The notes beneath the pieces were generated by a model. It did no database searches. It saw only the letters and a list, made by a program, of their open reading frames with translations, and had not been told where the DNA came from. Below are positions 44,997-54,190 of a stretch of DNA of 64,000 bases, piece after piece. The number at the start of each line of letters is the position of its first letter. Position 1 is the stretch's first letter. Origin of the DNA: Halorubrum sp. 48-1-W (GTDB taxonomy: Archaea; Halobacteriota; Halobacteria; Halobacteriales; Haloferacaceae); NCBI RefSeq assembly GCF_003287355.1, contig NZ_QMIM01000011.1:62001-126000 (forward strand), in the 5' to 3' direction. A program made the position numbers and the translations under genes.

Positions 44997-45698
44997 ATGA
45001 AGACGAGCGGCGGCACGGACGCGATGAAACGACGCGCCGGCGAGTCGGCCGCGGAGACGGTCGACGGCGGCGACGTGGTCGGGCTGGGGACCGGCTCGAC
45101 GGCCGCACACGCGATCCGTGCGATCGGCGAGCGCGTCGACGCCGGGCTCGACGTCCGGGGCGTGGCGACCTCCTTCGCGAGCCGGGAACTCGCCATCGAG
45201 GAGCGGATCCCCCTCCTCGACCTCGACGAGGTCACCGGACCGGGAGCGGACGGGATCGACGTCGCCATCGACGGAGCCGATCAGGTCGCCGACGGCGACC
45301 TGATCAAGGGCGGCGGGGGCGCACACGCCCGCGAGAAGCTCGTCGACTCGGCCGCCGACCGGTTCGTCGTCGTCGCCGACCCCTCGAAGGAGACCGCGGT
45401 CCTCGACCGCCCGGTTCCGGTGGAGGTCCTCCCGAGCGGTCGCGGCGTCGTCGCCGACGCGGTGCGGGCCGCCGGCGGCGAGGCGACGCTCCGGCGGGCC
45501 GAACGGAAGGACGGCCCCGTCGTCACCGACAACGGGAACCTCCTCCTGGACTGTGCGTTCGGGTCGATCCCGGACCCGGAGGCGCTGGCTACGAGGCTCG
45601 CGGGCACGCCGGGCGTCGTCGAGCACGGACTGTTCGTCGGGCTCGTAGACGAGATCCACGTCGGGACGGCCGACGGGGTTCGGGTTCGGACCCCGTGA
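44997..45698 (+). CDS. rpiA: Ribose-5-phosphate isomerase A
   Basis: 233 residues. Motifs: GLGTGSTAAHAIRAI (phosphate loop), DVAIDGADQVA (catalytic Asp) and LIKGGGGAHAREKLVDSAA. It interconverts ribose 5-phosphate and ribulose 5-phosphate. The ATG at 44997 fits the family; a T-rich box (ccttttcaat, about 44966-44975) is at promoter distance. It is a single gene between orc1/cdc6 and the converging DUF1931 gene. Confidence 0.96.
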   Translation: MKTSGGTDAMKRRAGESAAETVDGGDVVGLGTGSTAAHAIRAIGERVDAGLDVRGVATSFASRELAIEERIPLLDLDEVTGPGADGIDVAIDGADQVADGDLIKGGGGAHAREKLVDSAADRFVVVADPSKETAVLDRPVPVEVLPSGRGVVADAVRAAGGEATLRRAERKDGPVVTDNGNLLLDCAFGSIPDPEALATRLAGTPGVVEHGLFVGLVDEIHVGTADGVRVRTP

Positions 45699-45769
45699 TC
45701 GGCCGAGAGTGACCGATAGCGGGCACTCACCGGGTCGATCGCGTCAAAAAAACGGCAGGGTCGGACGCC

Positions 45770-45937
45770 TTACAGGTCGCGAGGCTGGACCGTCTTTCGG
45801 TCGTTGGCCTCGGCGCGGCGTGCGGCGTCTTCGAGCAGCTCGTCCACTTCTTCGTCCAGCGCGTCGTAGAAGTCCGAAGCGACGTTCTTGTCGTCCAGGG
45901 CTTCCTTGACTGCCGCTTTGACAATGAGGTCTGCCAT
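45770..45937 (-). CDS. DUF1931-type small protein with histone-fold-like character
   Basis: 55 residues: it starts MADLIVKAAVKEALDDKNVA and ends DRKTVQPRDL. The helical pattern with conserved VKEAL, SDFYDALDEEVDELLEDA and the terminal KTVQPRDL matches the haloarchaeal DUF1931 family, related to half of an archaeal histone-fold pair. Function unproven; DNA binding or protein dimerisation has been suggested by fold. It is short, highly acidic, and typical of haloarchaeal chromosomes. The ATG at 45937 is the only sensible start. Confidence 0.9.
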   Translation of the reverse strand: MADLIVKAAVKEALDDKNVASDFYDALDEEVDELLEDAARRAEANDRKTVQPRDL

Positions 45938-46119
45938 GCGATCGGTGATATCCGTTGGGAGTTAATAAGAGTTCCTGAATTCGCCCGCGAGGGGCGCCGT
46001 GCGGGCGGTTCACGGCGAGGGGGCGATAGGAGAGTATATATGTCTTTTGAAGCCGGAGGTCGGACGGAACGCCGACGCGGATCGACGGCTACGAACCCCT
46101 GCGTCCCGAGGAGTCGACC

Positions 46120-46950
46120 ATGCGCGAGGAACACGAGCACGGAACGGACGGTTCGCCGACGCGACGGACGTTGGAGGCGCTTTCGGCCGGCGAGATCGGC
46201 GTCGCGGAGGCGGAATCGCGGATCGCGGGGTACGCGACGACGGCTGTGGGTCGGTTCGACGCCGCCCGCGAGGACCGTCGCGGGATCCCCGAGGCGGTGC
46301 TCGCGGAGGGGAAACGCCCCGCGGAGACCGCCGCGCTGGCGACGACGGCGCTCGAGACGACGGGACGGGCGCTCGTGACCCGGGCGAGCCCCGACCACGC
46401 GGCGGCGGTCAGGGAGGCGGTGGGGGACGTCGCGCCGGACGCCGCGGTCGACCACGACGAGGTGACCCGAACCGTCGTCGTCCACACCGACGGGTACGAA
46501 CGGCCCGCGCTCGCCGCGACCGTCGCGGTCGTGACCGCGGGGACCGCCGACGCGCCGGTGGCGGGCGAGGCGGAAGTCGTCGCCCGGGAGGTCGGCGCGA
46601 GGATCGACCGGATCGAGGACGTGGGCGTCGCGAACATCGACCGCCTGCTCGACCAGATCGAGCGGATCCGGGAGGCTGACGTGGTCGTCGTCGCCGCCGG
46701 CCGGGAAGGGGCGCTTCCCACGGTGGTCGCCGGGCTCGTGGCCGCGCCCGTGATCGCCGTGCCGGTCTCGACGGGCTACGGCGAGGGCGGCGAGGGCGCT
46801 GCCGCGCTCGCCGGAGCGCTCCAGTCGTGTACCGTCCTCACGACGGTGAACGTCGACGCCGGGTTCGTCGCCGGCGCGCAGGCGGGACTGATCGCCCGCG
46901 CGATCGACCGGGGCGGCGTCGACGGCGAGGGCGTCGACGGCGACGAGTGA
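46120..46950 (+). CDS. larB: Nickel pincer cofactor biosynthesis protein LarB
   Basis: 276 residues. The N-terminal helical part (LEALSAGEIGVAEAESRI) precedes a PurE-like AIR carboxylase fold with EARV-type sequence VGVANIDRLLDQIERI, EADVVVVAAGREGALPTVVAGL and VIAVPVSTGYGEGG, where the active-site region lies. LarB carboxylates nicotinate adenine dinucleotide in assembling the nickel pincer nucleotide used by lactate racemase. Neither larC nor larE is in the window, so partners must lie elsewhere. It is followed after 6 bases by the GIY-YIG gene. Confidence 0.9.
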   Translation: MREEHEHGTDGSPTRRTLEALSAGEIGVAEAESRIAGYATTAVGRFDAAREDRRGIPEAVLAEGKRPAETAALATTALETTGRALVTRASPDHAAAVREAVGDVAPDAAVDHDEVTRTVVVHTDGYERPALAATVAVVTAGTADAPVAGEAEVVAREVGARIDRIEDVGVANIDRLLDQIERIREADVVVVAAGREGALPTVVAGLVAAPVIAVPVSTGYGEGGEGAAALAGALQSCTVLTTVNVDAGFVAGAQAGLIARAIDRGGVDGEGVDGDE

Positions 46951-46956
46951 CCGGCC

Positions 46957-47205
46957 ATGGCCGACCACCACGTCTACGTGCTCGAGTGTGCCGACGGCAC
47001 CCTCTACACCGGCTACACCACCGACGTGGAGCGTCGGGTCGCCGAACACGACGCCGGCGAGGGGGCCAAATACACCCGGGGGCGGACCCCCGTGACCCTG
47101 CGACACGTGGAGTCGTTCAACTCGCGGTCGATGGCGATGTCGCGCGAGCACGCGATCAAGTCGTTGTCGCGTGCGGAGAAGGAGGAACTGATCGACGAGG
47201 GGTGA
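46957..47205 (+). CDS. GIY-YIG domain nuclease-like protein
   Basis: 82 residues, a stand-alone GIY-YIG domain. The core reads [20 protein letters not shown] (V-Y then T-G-Y replacing the two tripeptides), followed by the catalytic Arg in [12 protein letters not shown], and [19 protein letters not shown] with the conserved Glu. Similar to UPF0213-type proteins of unknown in vivo function, possibly DNA repair. It is probably co-transcribed with larB. A tandem repeat starts at its stop codon. Confidence 0.88.
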   Translation: MADHHVYVLECADGTLYTGYTTDVERRVAEHDAGEGAKYTRGRTPVTLRHVESFNSRSMAMSREHAIKSLSRAEKEELIDEG

Positions 47206-47247
47206 GCGCGCGACGAGGGGTGAGCGCGCGACGAGGGGTGAGCGCGG
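47194..47247. repeat. 18-bp tandem repeat, three copies, spanning the GIY-YIG stop codon
   Basis: The unit gacgaggggtgagcgcgc occurs at 47194-47211, 47212-47229 and 47230-47247 (last base differs). The first copy contains the end of the gene and its TGA, so the stop codon itself is triplicated in frame. Confidence 0.9.
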
Positions 47248-47265
47248 CGGTAGCCGAGGAGAGCG

Positions 47266-48156
47266 CTACTCGACGAGCCGTTCTATCTCGGTGACCAGGA
47301 TGCCGCTCGCGCCGACCGCCTTCAGCTCCGAGATGGTCGCGAAGACGTCGCGCTCCTCGACGACGGCGTGGACCGCGACCATGCCGTTCCCCTCCGCGTC
47401 GGCCTCGACGTCCATCACGGTCGGGCCGCCGAGCCCGGGGATCACGTCCTTCACCTCCTCGAGCCGTCCCTTCGGCGCGTTCATCATCAGGTAGCGCCGG
47501 CCGTCGGCGGCCAGCACGGACTCGAAGGCCGTGGTCACCTGCTCGACCTTCGGGTCGTCGACGACGTCCGGGCGGGCGAACAGCCGGACCGAGGAGTCGA
47601 GCACGTCGTCGAGCACGGCGAGGCGGTTCACCTTCAGCGTCGTCCCCGTCGAGGTGATGTCGACGATGGCGTCGGCCATCTCGACGTGGGGGGTCAGCTC
47701 CGTCGCGCCGGTGACGGTGACCACGTCGGCGTCGACGCCCATCCGGTCGAGGTAGTCCCGGGTGACGGCCGGGAACTCGGTGGCGACCGTCTTCCCCGAA
47801 AGGTCCTCGACGGTCGCCACCTCGCCGTCCTCCGGCGCGGCGAGGACGAGCCGACAGGAGCCGTACCCCAGGTCCAGGAGATCGACGAGGTCGTCCTCGG
47901 ACGCGTCCGCGGGATCCGCAACGACGCCGCCGGACTCGGCGGCCTGATCGAGGCCGGTGACGCCGAGGTCGGCCGCGCCGTCGCGGACGTACTCGGGGAT
48001 GTCGGCCGCCCGGACGTAGAGGACCGTCACGTCCTCGTCGACCGTGTCGGCGTACAGCTGTCGGTCGGCGGTCTCCGCGACGTGGAGCCCGGCGCGCTCC
48101 AGAAGCGAGAGCGTCGGTTCGTGTAGGCGACCCTTGTTGGGGACGGCGATGCGCAT
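47266..48156 (-). CDS. hisG: ATP phosphoribosyltransferase, long form
   Basis: 296 residues, starting [20 protein letters not shown]. The catalytic domain contains [15 protein letters not shown] and the PRPP loop [13 protein letters not shown]. The C-terminal about 75 residues (from [20 protein letters not shown]) form the ACT-like allosteric domain of long-form HisG, which binds histidine. It catalyses the first step of histidine synthesis. It stands alone; no other his gene is in the window, as is usual for scattered haloarchaeal his genes. Confidence 0.95.
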   Translation of the reverse strand: MRIAVPNKGRLHEPTLSLLERAGLHVAETADRQLYADTVDEDVTVLYVRAADIPEYVRDGAADLGVTGLDQAAESGGVVADPADASEDDLVDLLDLGYGSCRLVLAAPEDGEVATVEDLSGKTVATEFPAVTRDYLDRMGVDADVVTVTGATELTPHVEMADAIVDITSTGTTLKVNRLAVLDDVLDSSVRLFARPDVVDDPKVEQVTTAFESVLAADGRRYLMMNAPKGRLEEVKDVIPGLGGPTVMDVEADAEGNGMVAVHAVVEERDVFATISELKAVGASGILVTEIERLVE

Positions 48157-48317
48157 ACGGAGAGCGTCGCGGGGGGACGGGGAAACGTTTTCGTCCGGTG
48201 GCTCGGTCGCTGCGAACCCGAGACCGACGGCGGATCCGGGATATCGGACGAGCTACGTGCGAGTTAGCGCGCTAATATACGCTATCTTATATACTTATAA
48301 AACGTTATGAATATGGC

Positions 48318-50228
48318 ATGAGTACAAAACCCACCGCCGCGAGACGCCGAACCGGAGGCCGTACCGACGGACTCGGACCGACGAGACGGGCGGTTCTCGC
48401 CGCCGGTGGGGTAGTCGCGCTCGGCGGGCTCGCGGGGTGTTCCGGCCTCGACGGACTGGTGGACCGCGCCGGCGAGCAGGTGCTCGGGACGACGGTCTCC
48501 ACGCCGGCGGCGTTTTACGTCGGACGGCCGTCGGTAGACGGGTTCGCGGGCGGCGCCGGCGACGACGGAAGCAGCGGCCAGACGCAGGTCCGCCGAACCG
48601 GTCCGGTCGAGGTCGCATACGTGCCGGCGACGGCTCGGGCCGACTCCCGGGAGATCGAACTCGAAGGCTTTTCGACAAGTGGGGTGACGAAAGCCCGGGA
48701 TTACAACTCCTCGCGCTCGAACAAACCCAGCTCGGAGTGGTGGGCCGGTCCCGACGACGACATCGACGACGCCGACGATGACGCAGACGGCATTCTGGAC
48801 GTCGAACTCGAGTTGCTGGGCCACGTCGTGACCGCACAGGGCGCCGTGGACAGACGCGCTCCGGACGAAGCGAGACGCGCCCTCGACGCGTTTATCGACG
48901 CCACCGTGAACGCTCTCAGACCGGCCCTCGACAAGTGCGGGACCGGCGTCTGTGAGACGGTCCGTGAGAACTCCGAGATCCGAGAGCAGGGAATCCGGAA
49001 CGCACGCCGGGGCGTCGAGGACGCCAACTGGGCCGTGGCGGTGCGAGAGCTCGCGGGCGTCGAGGAGATCGTCCTCGGAGACATCGAGCGGCTCGACGAC
49101 CTCCTCGTCGAACGTCGCCCCGGGCGACCGCGGTTCATCGATGTTATCGAGTACCTGCGAGGCACGCCGACCGTCGGCGAGCGCTTCACCGTCAGCCTGC
49201 CCGACGCCAGGCTGCCGGGCGATCTCGGCTCGCTGGCCGAGGAACTCACGCCGGGACGCGTGCTCAGCTACTTCGCCGCGTCGTACGAGGAGGGCGGCAA
49301 GCGGGCGCCGTTTCACGATCGGTACGGCGCGAGCGGCGTCTCGTACGACGAGGAGGGCTGTATCCGGCTCGACGGCCCCGTCTCGTTCCATCGGGACATC
49401 TCCTGTGGGACGATACTCTCGGCCGAACTCGACACGTACCGCACCGAGAACCGGGGTATCGTCGGCTACAGCACCGAGGGCGGTGCCGTGGTGAGCGGCG
49501 CGCCCGCGTCGGCCGACACCGACGGGAAGTGCGTCTTCGTCGCGGCCGACGGCACCCTCCGCGAGCCCGAGACGCTCGACTCGTGGGGCGAGATCATCCT
49601 GGGTGAGGACAGGGATATGGTGATGCCGGGAGACGGCGACGTCTCAGTGAGCCCGACACTCGTCTGTCCCGTGGCCGTGACGCCTGCGGACTGCCCGTGT
49701 CCGTTACCCGGGTTGTTCTACGTCCGGCGGATCGTCCGCGACGATCAACTCGTCTTCGCCGGCGGGTGGATCCTCGACGAGGGCGCACTGTACGAGGATT
49801 CGGTGACCCTCCTCTTCGACGAGGGGCCGACCGAGGTCGCGAGCGTGGCCCCGGAAGACATCGAGAGCGATGACTACGACGACCGCGTCGTCGAGGGGTT
49901 CTCCCGCGACCGGAGCCGATACGGGTCGGCGATCGGTAGCGCTCGGGTACAGGGAACCGAGATGAACAAGGCGGAACTGATCGAGGCGATGGCGTCGCAC
50001 GCGTTGACGCAGACCGATACGGGGCGGAAGGGACTCAACGCCGTGAACGTCAAGATACTCGGCAGACAGGGAGACGATGACGGCGACGAGGGGCCGACCT
50101 ACGCGAGCGCAACCGCCTTGGACGCCCCGCTCGTCCATCTGGCCGGAGCCGGAGAGCGATCGCCGGACGAGAATATCGGGCTGTTGTTGCGAGGTATCGA
50201 TAAGAAAGATATCCGCAGGGGGATGTGA
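48318..50228 (+). CDS. Secreted Tat lipoprotein, haloarchaeal family of unknown function
   Basis: 636 residues. The N-terminal signal has a twin-arginine motif and lipobox (GPTRRAVLAAGGVVALGGLAGC), so the mature protein is probably lipid-anchored outside the cell. The body is acidic with several cysteines: KCGTGVCE, SYDEEGCIR, DISCGTIL and VCPVAVTPADCPCPLPG. No enzyme motif is recognised. An acidic low-complexity stretch (DDDIDDADDDADG) lies near residue 150. An AT-rich promoter with TTATATAC sits 30-40 bases upstream of the ATG. Confidence 0.75.
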   Translation: MSTKPTAARRRTGGRTDGLGPTRRAVLAAGGVVALGGLAGCSGLDGLVDRAGEQVLGTTVSTPAAFYVGRPSVDGFAGGAGDDGSSGQTQVRRTGPVEVAYVPATARADSREIELEGFSTSGVTKARDYNSSRSNKPSSEWWAGPDDDIDDADDDADGILDVELELLGHVVTAQGAVDRRAPDEARRALDAFIDATVNALRPALDKCGTGVCETVRENSEIREQGIRNARRGVEDANWAVAVRELAGVEEIVLGDIERLDDLLVERRPGRPRFIDVIEYLRGTPTVGERFTVSLPDARLPGDLGSLAEELTPGRVLSYFAASYEEGGKRAPFHDRYGASGVSYDEEGCIRLDGPVSFHRDISCGTILSAELDTYRTENRGIVGYSTEGGAVVSGAPASADTDGKCVFVAADGTLREPETLDSWGEIILGEDRDMVMPGDGDVSVSPTLVCPVAVTPADCPCPLPGLFYVRRIVRDDQLVFAGGWILDEGALYEDSVTLLFDEGPTEVASVAPEDIESDDYDDRVVEGFSRDRSRYGSAIGSARVQGTEMNKAELIEAMASHALTQTDTGRKGLNAVNVKILGRQGDDDGDEGPTYASATALDAPLVHLAGAGERSPDENIGLLLRGIDKKDIRRGM

Positions 50229-50300
50229 CCGCTCGCACGGGACCGCGCCGCCGTCGATCCCCGCGCCGCTCAAGTGCCTCCATCGCCAACGACGCGTATC

Positions 50301-52355
50301 GTGAGCGACGCCGACTCCCCCCTCTCGGAGGACCGCCCGACCGTCGACCGCCCCCTCCGCGTCGACGCCCCGTTCGAGCCCGCGGGCGACCAGCCCGAGG
50401 CGATCCAGGAACTCGTCGAGGGGTTCGAGTCGGGCGCGGACACGCAGACCCTCCTCGGCGTGACCGGCTCCGGAAAGACCAACACCGTCTCGTGGGTCGC
50501 CGAGGAGTTGGACCGGCCGACCCTCGTGTTGGCCCACAACAAGACGCTCGCGGCCCAGCTGTACGAGGAGTTCCGCGAGCTGTTCCCGGACAACGCCGTC
50601 GAGTACTTCGTCTCCTACTACAACTACTACCAGCCGGAGGCGTACGTCGAGCAGACGGACACGTTCATCGACAAGGAGATGTCGATAAACGAGGAGATCG
50701 ACCGCCTGCGCCACTCCGCGACGCGCTCGCTGCTCACCCGCGACGACGTGATCGTGGTCGCCTCGGTGTCGGCCATCTACGGACTCGGCGACCCGGGGAA
50801 CTACCGCGACATGGCGCTCCGCTTAGCGGTCGGCGAGGCGGTCGGTCGCGAGGAGCTGCTCGCCCGGCTCGTCGACCTGAACTACGAGCGCAACGACGTG
50901 GACTTCACGCAGGGCACGTTCCGCGTGCGCGGCGACACCGTCGAGATCTACCCGATGTACGGCCGGTACGCGGTCCGGGTCGAGCTGTGGGGCGAGGAGA
51001 TCGATCGCATGCTCAAGGTCGACCCGATGAAAGGCGAGGTCGTCTCCGAGGAGCCCGCGGTGATGCTCCACCCGGCGGAGCACTACTCGATCCCGGACGA
51101 CCAGCTGGAACAGGCGATCGCCGAGATCGAGTCGCTGATGGAGAAGCGGGTCGGCTACTTCGAGCGCCAGGGCGACCTCGTCGCGGCCCAGCGCATCGAG
51201 GAGCGCACCACCTTCGACCTCGAGATGCTCCGCGAGGCGGGCTACTGTTCGGGCATCGAGAACTACTCCGTCCACATGGACGACCGCGACCCCGGCGACG
51301 CCCCCTACACGCTCCTCGACTACTTCCCCGACGACTTCCTCACCGTCATCGACGAGTCCCACCAGACGATCCCCCAGATCAAAGGGCAGTACGAGGGCGA
51401 CAAGTCGCGAAAGGACTCGCTCGTCGAGAACGGGTTCCGGCTCCCGACCGCCTACGACAACCGCCCGCTGACGTTCGAGGAGTTCGAGGAGAAGACCGAC
51501 CGGACGCTGTACGTCTCCGCGACGCCGAGCGAGTACGAACGCGAGGAGTCGGCGAACGTCGTCGAACAGATCGTCCGCCCCACCCACCTCGTCGACCCGA
51601 AGGTGGAGGTGACGGGCGCGACCGGGCAGGTCGAGGACCTCCTCGAACGCGTCGACGAGCGGATCGACCGCGACGAGCGCGTCCTCGTCACCACGCTCAC
51701 GAAGCGCATGGCCGAGGACCTCACGGAGTACTTCGAGGAGGCCGGGGTCGACGTGGCGTACATGCACGACGAGACGGACACCCTGGAGCGACACGAGATC
51801 ATCCGCGACCTCCGGCTCGGCAACATCGACGTGCTCGTCGGGATCAACCTGCTCCGAGAGGGGCTCGACATCCCCGAGGTGAGCCTCGTCGCCATCCTCG
51901 ACGCCGACCAGGAGGGATTCTTACGCTCGACCACCACCCTCGTCCAGACGATGGGGCGGGCAGCCCGCAACGTCAACGGCGAGGTGGTCCTCTACGCGGA
52001 CCGGGTCACCGACTCGATGGAGCAGGCGATCGAGGAGACCCAGCGTCGCCGGGAGATCCAACTGGCGTACAACGCCGAGCACGGCTACGAGGCGACCACC
52101 ATCGACAAGCCGGTCGGCGAGACCAACCTCCCGGGCTCGAAGACGGACACGAGCGGCGTCAGCGTCGGCGACGTGGAGAGCGAGGACGAAGCGAAAGCGC
52201 AGATCGAGGCGCTCGAAGACCGGATGAACGAGGCCGCGAGCAACCTGGAGTTCGAGCTGGCCGCGGACATCCGCGACCGGATCGCGGAGCTACGCCGGGC
52301 GTTCGAGCTCGACGGCGACGAGGAGGGCGTGCCCGCGCCGATGCTTGACGAGTAG
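50301..52355 (+). CDS. uvrB: UvrABC system protein B
   Basis: 684 residues from the GTG at 50301 ([13 protein letters not shown]); an in-frame GTG at 50274 would add nine residues. Walker A is [13 protein letters not shown], the DNA-clamping beta-hairpin is [17 protein letters not shown], and helicase motifs VIDESHQTI and [19 protein letters not shown] are present. The C-terminal UVR motif ([20 protein letters not shown]) contacts UvrC. UvrB verifies DNA damage in nucleotide excision repair, a bacterial-type system that haloarchaea also carry. Confidence 0.97.
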   Translation: MSDADSPLSEDRPTVDRPLRVDAPFEPAGDQPEAIQELVEGFESGADTQTLLGVTGSGKTNTVSWVAEELDRPTLVLAHNKTLAAQLYEEFRELFPDNAVEYFVSYYNYYQPEAYVEQTDTFIDKEMSINEEIDRLRHSATRSLLTRDDVIVVASVSAIYGLGDPGNYRDMALRLAVGEAVGREELLARLVDLNYERNDVDFTQGTFRVRGDTVEIYPMYGRYAVRVELWGEEIDRMLKVDPMKGEVVSEEPAVMLHPAEHYSIPDDQLEQAIAEIESLMEKRVGYFERQGDLVAAQRIEERTTFDLEMLREAGYCSGIENYSVHMDDRDPGDAPYTLLDYFPDDFLTVIDESHQTIPQIKGQYEGDKSRKDSLVENGFRLPTAYDNRPLTFEEFEEKTDRTLYVSATPSEYEREESANVVEQIVRPTHLVDPKVEVTGATGQVEDLLERVDERIDRDERVLVTTLTKRMAEDLTEYFEEAGVDVAYMHDETDTLERHEIIRDLRLGNIDVLVGINLLREGLDIPEVSLVAILDADQEGFLRSTTTLVQTMGRAARNVNGEVVLYADRVTDSMEQAIEETQRRREIQLAYNAEHGYEATTIDKPVGETNLPGSKTDTSGVSVGDVESEDEAKAQIEALEDRMNEAASNLEFELAADIRDRIAELRRAFELDGDEEGVPAPMLDE

Positions 52356-52509
52356 CGGGGGCGGGCGGTTTCGGGACGAAAACCGATCCGGGGCGACACG
52401 ATCGGTTGCCTCGAGGGGGTATCGGCCGCCGGTGAGAGACCGATACCAAATATCACGCTGGCGAGTCGGGGCGACGGAGTTTTCATCCGCGAGCGACCGA
52501 CCGGGGAGC

Positions 52510-53037
52510 ATGTACCGTCGCGCGCTCGTGGTCGGCGCGCTCGCCGTCGCGACCGCGGGGTGTACGGACCGGCTCCACGACCTCGCGGCGTCGACCCCGC
52601 GGGACCTCGCGGTTGCGAGCCGATACGTGGACGACGACCCGCTCGTTCCCGCGGAGAGCGTGCGCGCACAGCCGCCGGGCCTCCCGACACACGCCCTCGC
52701 GTTTCGGTCGTCGACGGGGGCAAAGCGGGCGATCCTCGGGGACGCGGAGCGGACGCTGTCGTTCGTCGACGCGACGCCGTTCGTCGACGACGGGGGCGAC
52801 GCCGTGCTCGTGGTGCTCCAGCGGCTGGCTCCGCCGGGGCTCGACGTCCGGCTCGGGTCGGTGAGCCGGATCGGCGACCGCGCGCTGCGGGTCACGGCCG
52901 ACGAGATCGGCCACCGGCCGGGCGACGAGGACGACCCCGCGGTCCACACGCTCCTCGTCCGCCTGGCCGACGGGCGCGGGCAACCGGAGCGCGTCGTCGT
53001 CTCGGTCGAGGGCGACCGGGCGGGCGTGACGGTGTGA
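52510..53037 (+). CDS. Small putative lipoprotein, unknown function
   Basis: 175 residues. Signal and lipobox MYRRALVVGALAVATAGC suggest lipid attachment at Cys18. The rest is a mixed alpha/beta acidic domain (RSSTGAKRAILGDAERTLSF, VLVVLQRLAPPGLDVRLGS) of the sort common among haloarchaeal-specific secreted proteins. No family recognised. The C-terminal GVTV and stop lie inside a 24-bp tandem repeat. Confidence 0.65.
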   Translation: MYRRALVVGALAVATAGCTDRLHDLAASTPRDLAVASRYVDDDPLVPAESVRAQPPGLPTHALAFRSSTGAKRAILGDAERTLSFVDATPFVDDGGDAVLVVLQRLAPPGLDVRLGSVSRIGDRALRVTADEIGHRPGDEDDPAVHTLLVRLADGRGQPERVVVSVEGDRAGVTV

Positions 53038-53086
53038 CACCGCGCCGGCGTGACGGTGTGACACCGCGCCGGCGTGACGGTGTGAC
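53023..53086. repeat. 24-bp tandem repeat, about 2.7 copies, spanning the lipoprotein stop codon
   Basis: The unit ggcgtgacggtgtgacaccg plus cgcc occurs at 53023-53046 and 53047-53070 with a partial copy from 53071 to about 53086. Each full unit repeats the gene's last codons and TGA stop in frame. Confidence 0.9.
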
Positions 53087-53151
53087 GTCTCCCCCGCCGG
53101 TCTCGGCTCCGTCCCGCGACCGCTTTGTGCCCCGGCGGCCTTCCGGTCGGT

Positions 53152-53646
53152 ATGGCCACCCTACGCCGTCGCCTCCTCGGACTCGGGCTGCTCGCTGTCG
53201 GCGTCGCCGCCTTCGCGACCGCGGCGACCGTCGCGCCCACGGTCGTCCCCGGCTCGGCGACCGCGTCCGGCGACCCCGACCTCGTCGTCCCGTCTCCGAC
53301 CTCGCTTCTGGCCGCGCCCGGGCTCGGCGCTGTCGGCGCGCTGGCGCTCGGCACGGGGGTCGGCACCGACGTCGGGGCACCCTTCGCCGCGTTCGCCGCC
53401 TCGGAGGGACTCGCGACGCTACGCGCCGGTCCCCCCGCCACGGTCGCGGCCGGCACTCTCGCCGGCGGCGCGGTGGCACCCGTCGTGCGCGCGTCGACCA
53501 CGGAAGACACGATCGCGCTGCTCGCCGGCGCGGTCCTGCTACTCGCGTCGGTCGCGGTCGCGTCGGCCGATCCGCTCGCGCTCGTCGCCGGCGTCCTCGC
53601 GGTCGGCGCGCTGTGGGCGGTCGATCCGGTGAACTGGCGGCCTTAA
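53152..53646 (+). CDS. Small haloarchaeal membrane protein
   Basis: 164 residues, starting MATLRRRLLGLGLLAVGVAA. Five or so Ala/Val/Gly-rich hydrophobic segments follow, ending VAVGALWAVDPVNWRP. Low-complexity Ala/Thr composition limits recognition. The stop is followed immediately by the degraded SPFH fragment on the other strand. Function unknown. Confidence 0.6.
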   Translation: MATLRRRLLGLGLLAVGVAAFATAATVAPTVVPGSATASGDPDLVVPSPTSLLAAPGLGAVGALALGTGVGTDVGAPFAAFAASEGLATLRAGPPATVAAGTLAGGAVAPVVRASTTEDTIALLAGAVLLLASVAVASADPLALVAGVLAVGALWAVDPVNWRP

Positions 53647-53678
53647 GTGGTGGCTCGCCCCCGCACCGACCTCCGTTA

Positions 53679-53795
53679 TCAGCTCCCGAGCCGCTCGCTC
53701 TCGGTCACTAACTCGATGTCGTGGTCGGCCTCGCGGGTCTCGCCCCCCGGCGGGCGAGGTCGACATCGTCCGAGTCTCACGTCTCGTCGGTCTCT
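53679..53795 (-). pseudogene. Decayed 3' fragment of an SPFH/stomatin-type gene
   Basis: The minus strand reads TREADHDIELVTESERLGS then stop, closely matching the C-terminus TREADRDIELETESERPGT of the intact SPFH protein at 57116. Upstream, TDET-stop-DSDDVDLA matches TDETRDADTARDVDLA of the intact copy, with an in-frame TGA, a three-codon loss and a 1-base deletion before TREAD. So it is a truncated, frameshifted paralogous fragment in the same orientation as the intact gene, about 3.4 kb away, with the RNR genes between. Confidence 0.8.
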
Positions 53796-54190
53796 CGCTC
53801 GCGCCCGGTTCCGGGTTCGCGCTTCTCGCCGAACTGCTCGACGGGACCTCCGCGATCGGACTCGCGTGGGGGCTTGACGCTACCAGTTGGGCACTGTAGC
53901 GACCACCCGTAACCGGAGATCACCACTCAGTCTCCGTCTCGGCACCGTCCGTTCGTGGATCGGAGGAACGACTCTGCCCTCAGCATGAAAGCTAATTTGT
54001 TATACTACAATTTTGTTGGTAATACTTATAACAGTGGAGTCAGTGGGATCCGATACGGTTCACACGGCTAAACTCACGTTACGCTGTAAGACCGTCTCCC
54101 GAGCGACACGACTGCGGTCGGACTCACCAGACTGATGCGAGACAGTGGCAGAGGCAATCCAACGCAATCGGTCACGTTTGAGGTGGCCAA
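53796..54190. other. Spacer leading to the ribonucleotide reductase genes
   Basis: No gene supported. GC drops sharply after about 53985. An AT-rich stretch (taatttgttatactacaatt region, 53992-54031) ends in a TATA-like ACTTATAAC at 54025-54033, about 160 bases before the nrdB ATG. This would leave an unusually long leader for a haloarchaeal gene, consistent with imported expression signals. Confidence 0.45.

Noticed and set aside
45727-47151. 474-codon minus-strand frame across larB and the DUF1931 gene
   Set aside because: It is a shadow of larB, and its end reads the DUF1931 gene in the wrong frame; the real 55-residue gene is in another frame.
53721-53912. 63-codon plus-strand ORF over the SPFH remnant
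   Set aside because: It is antisense to recognisable SPFH tail sequence and has no independent support.
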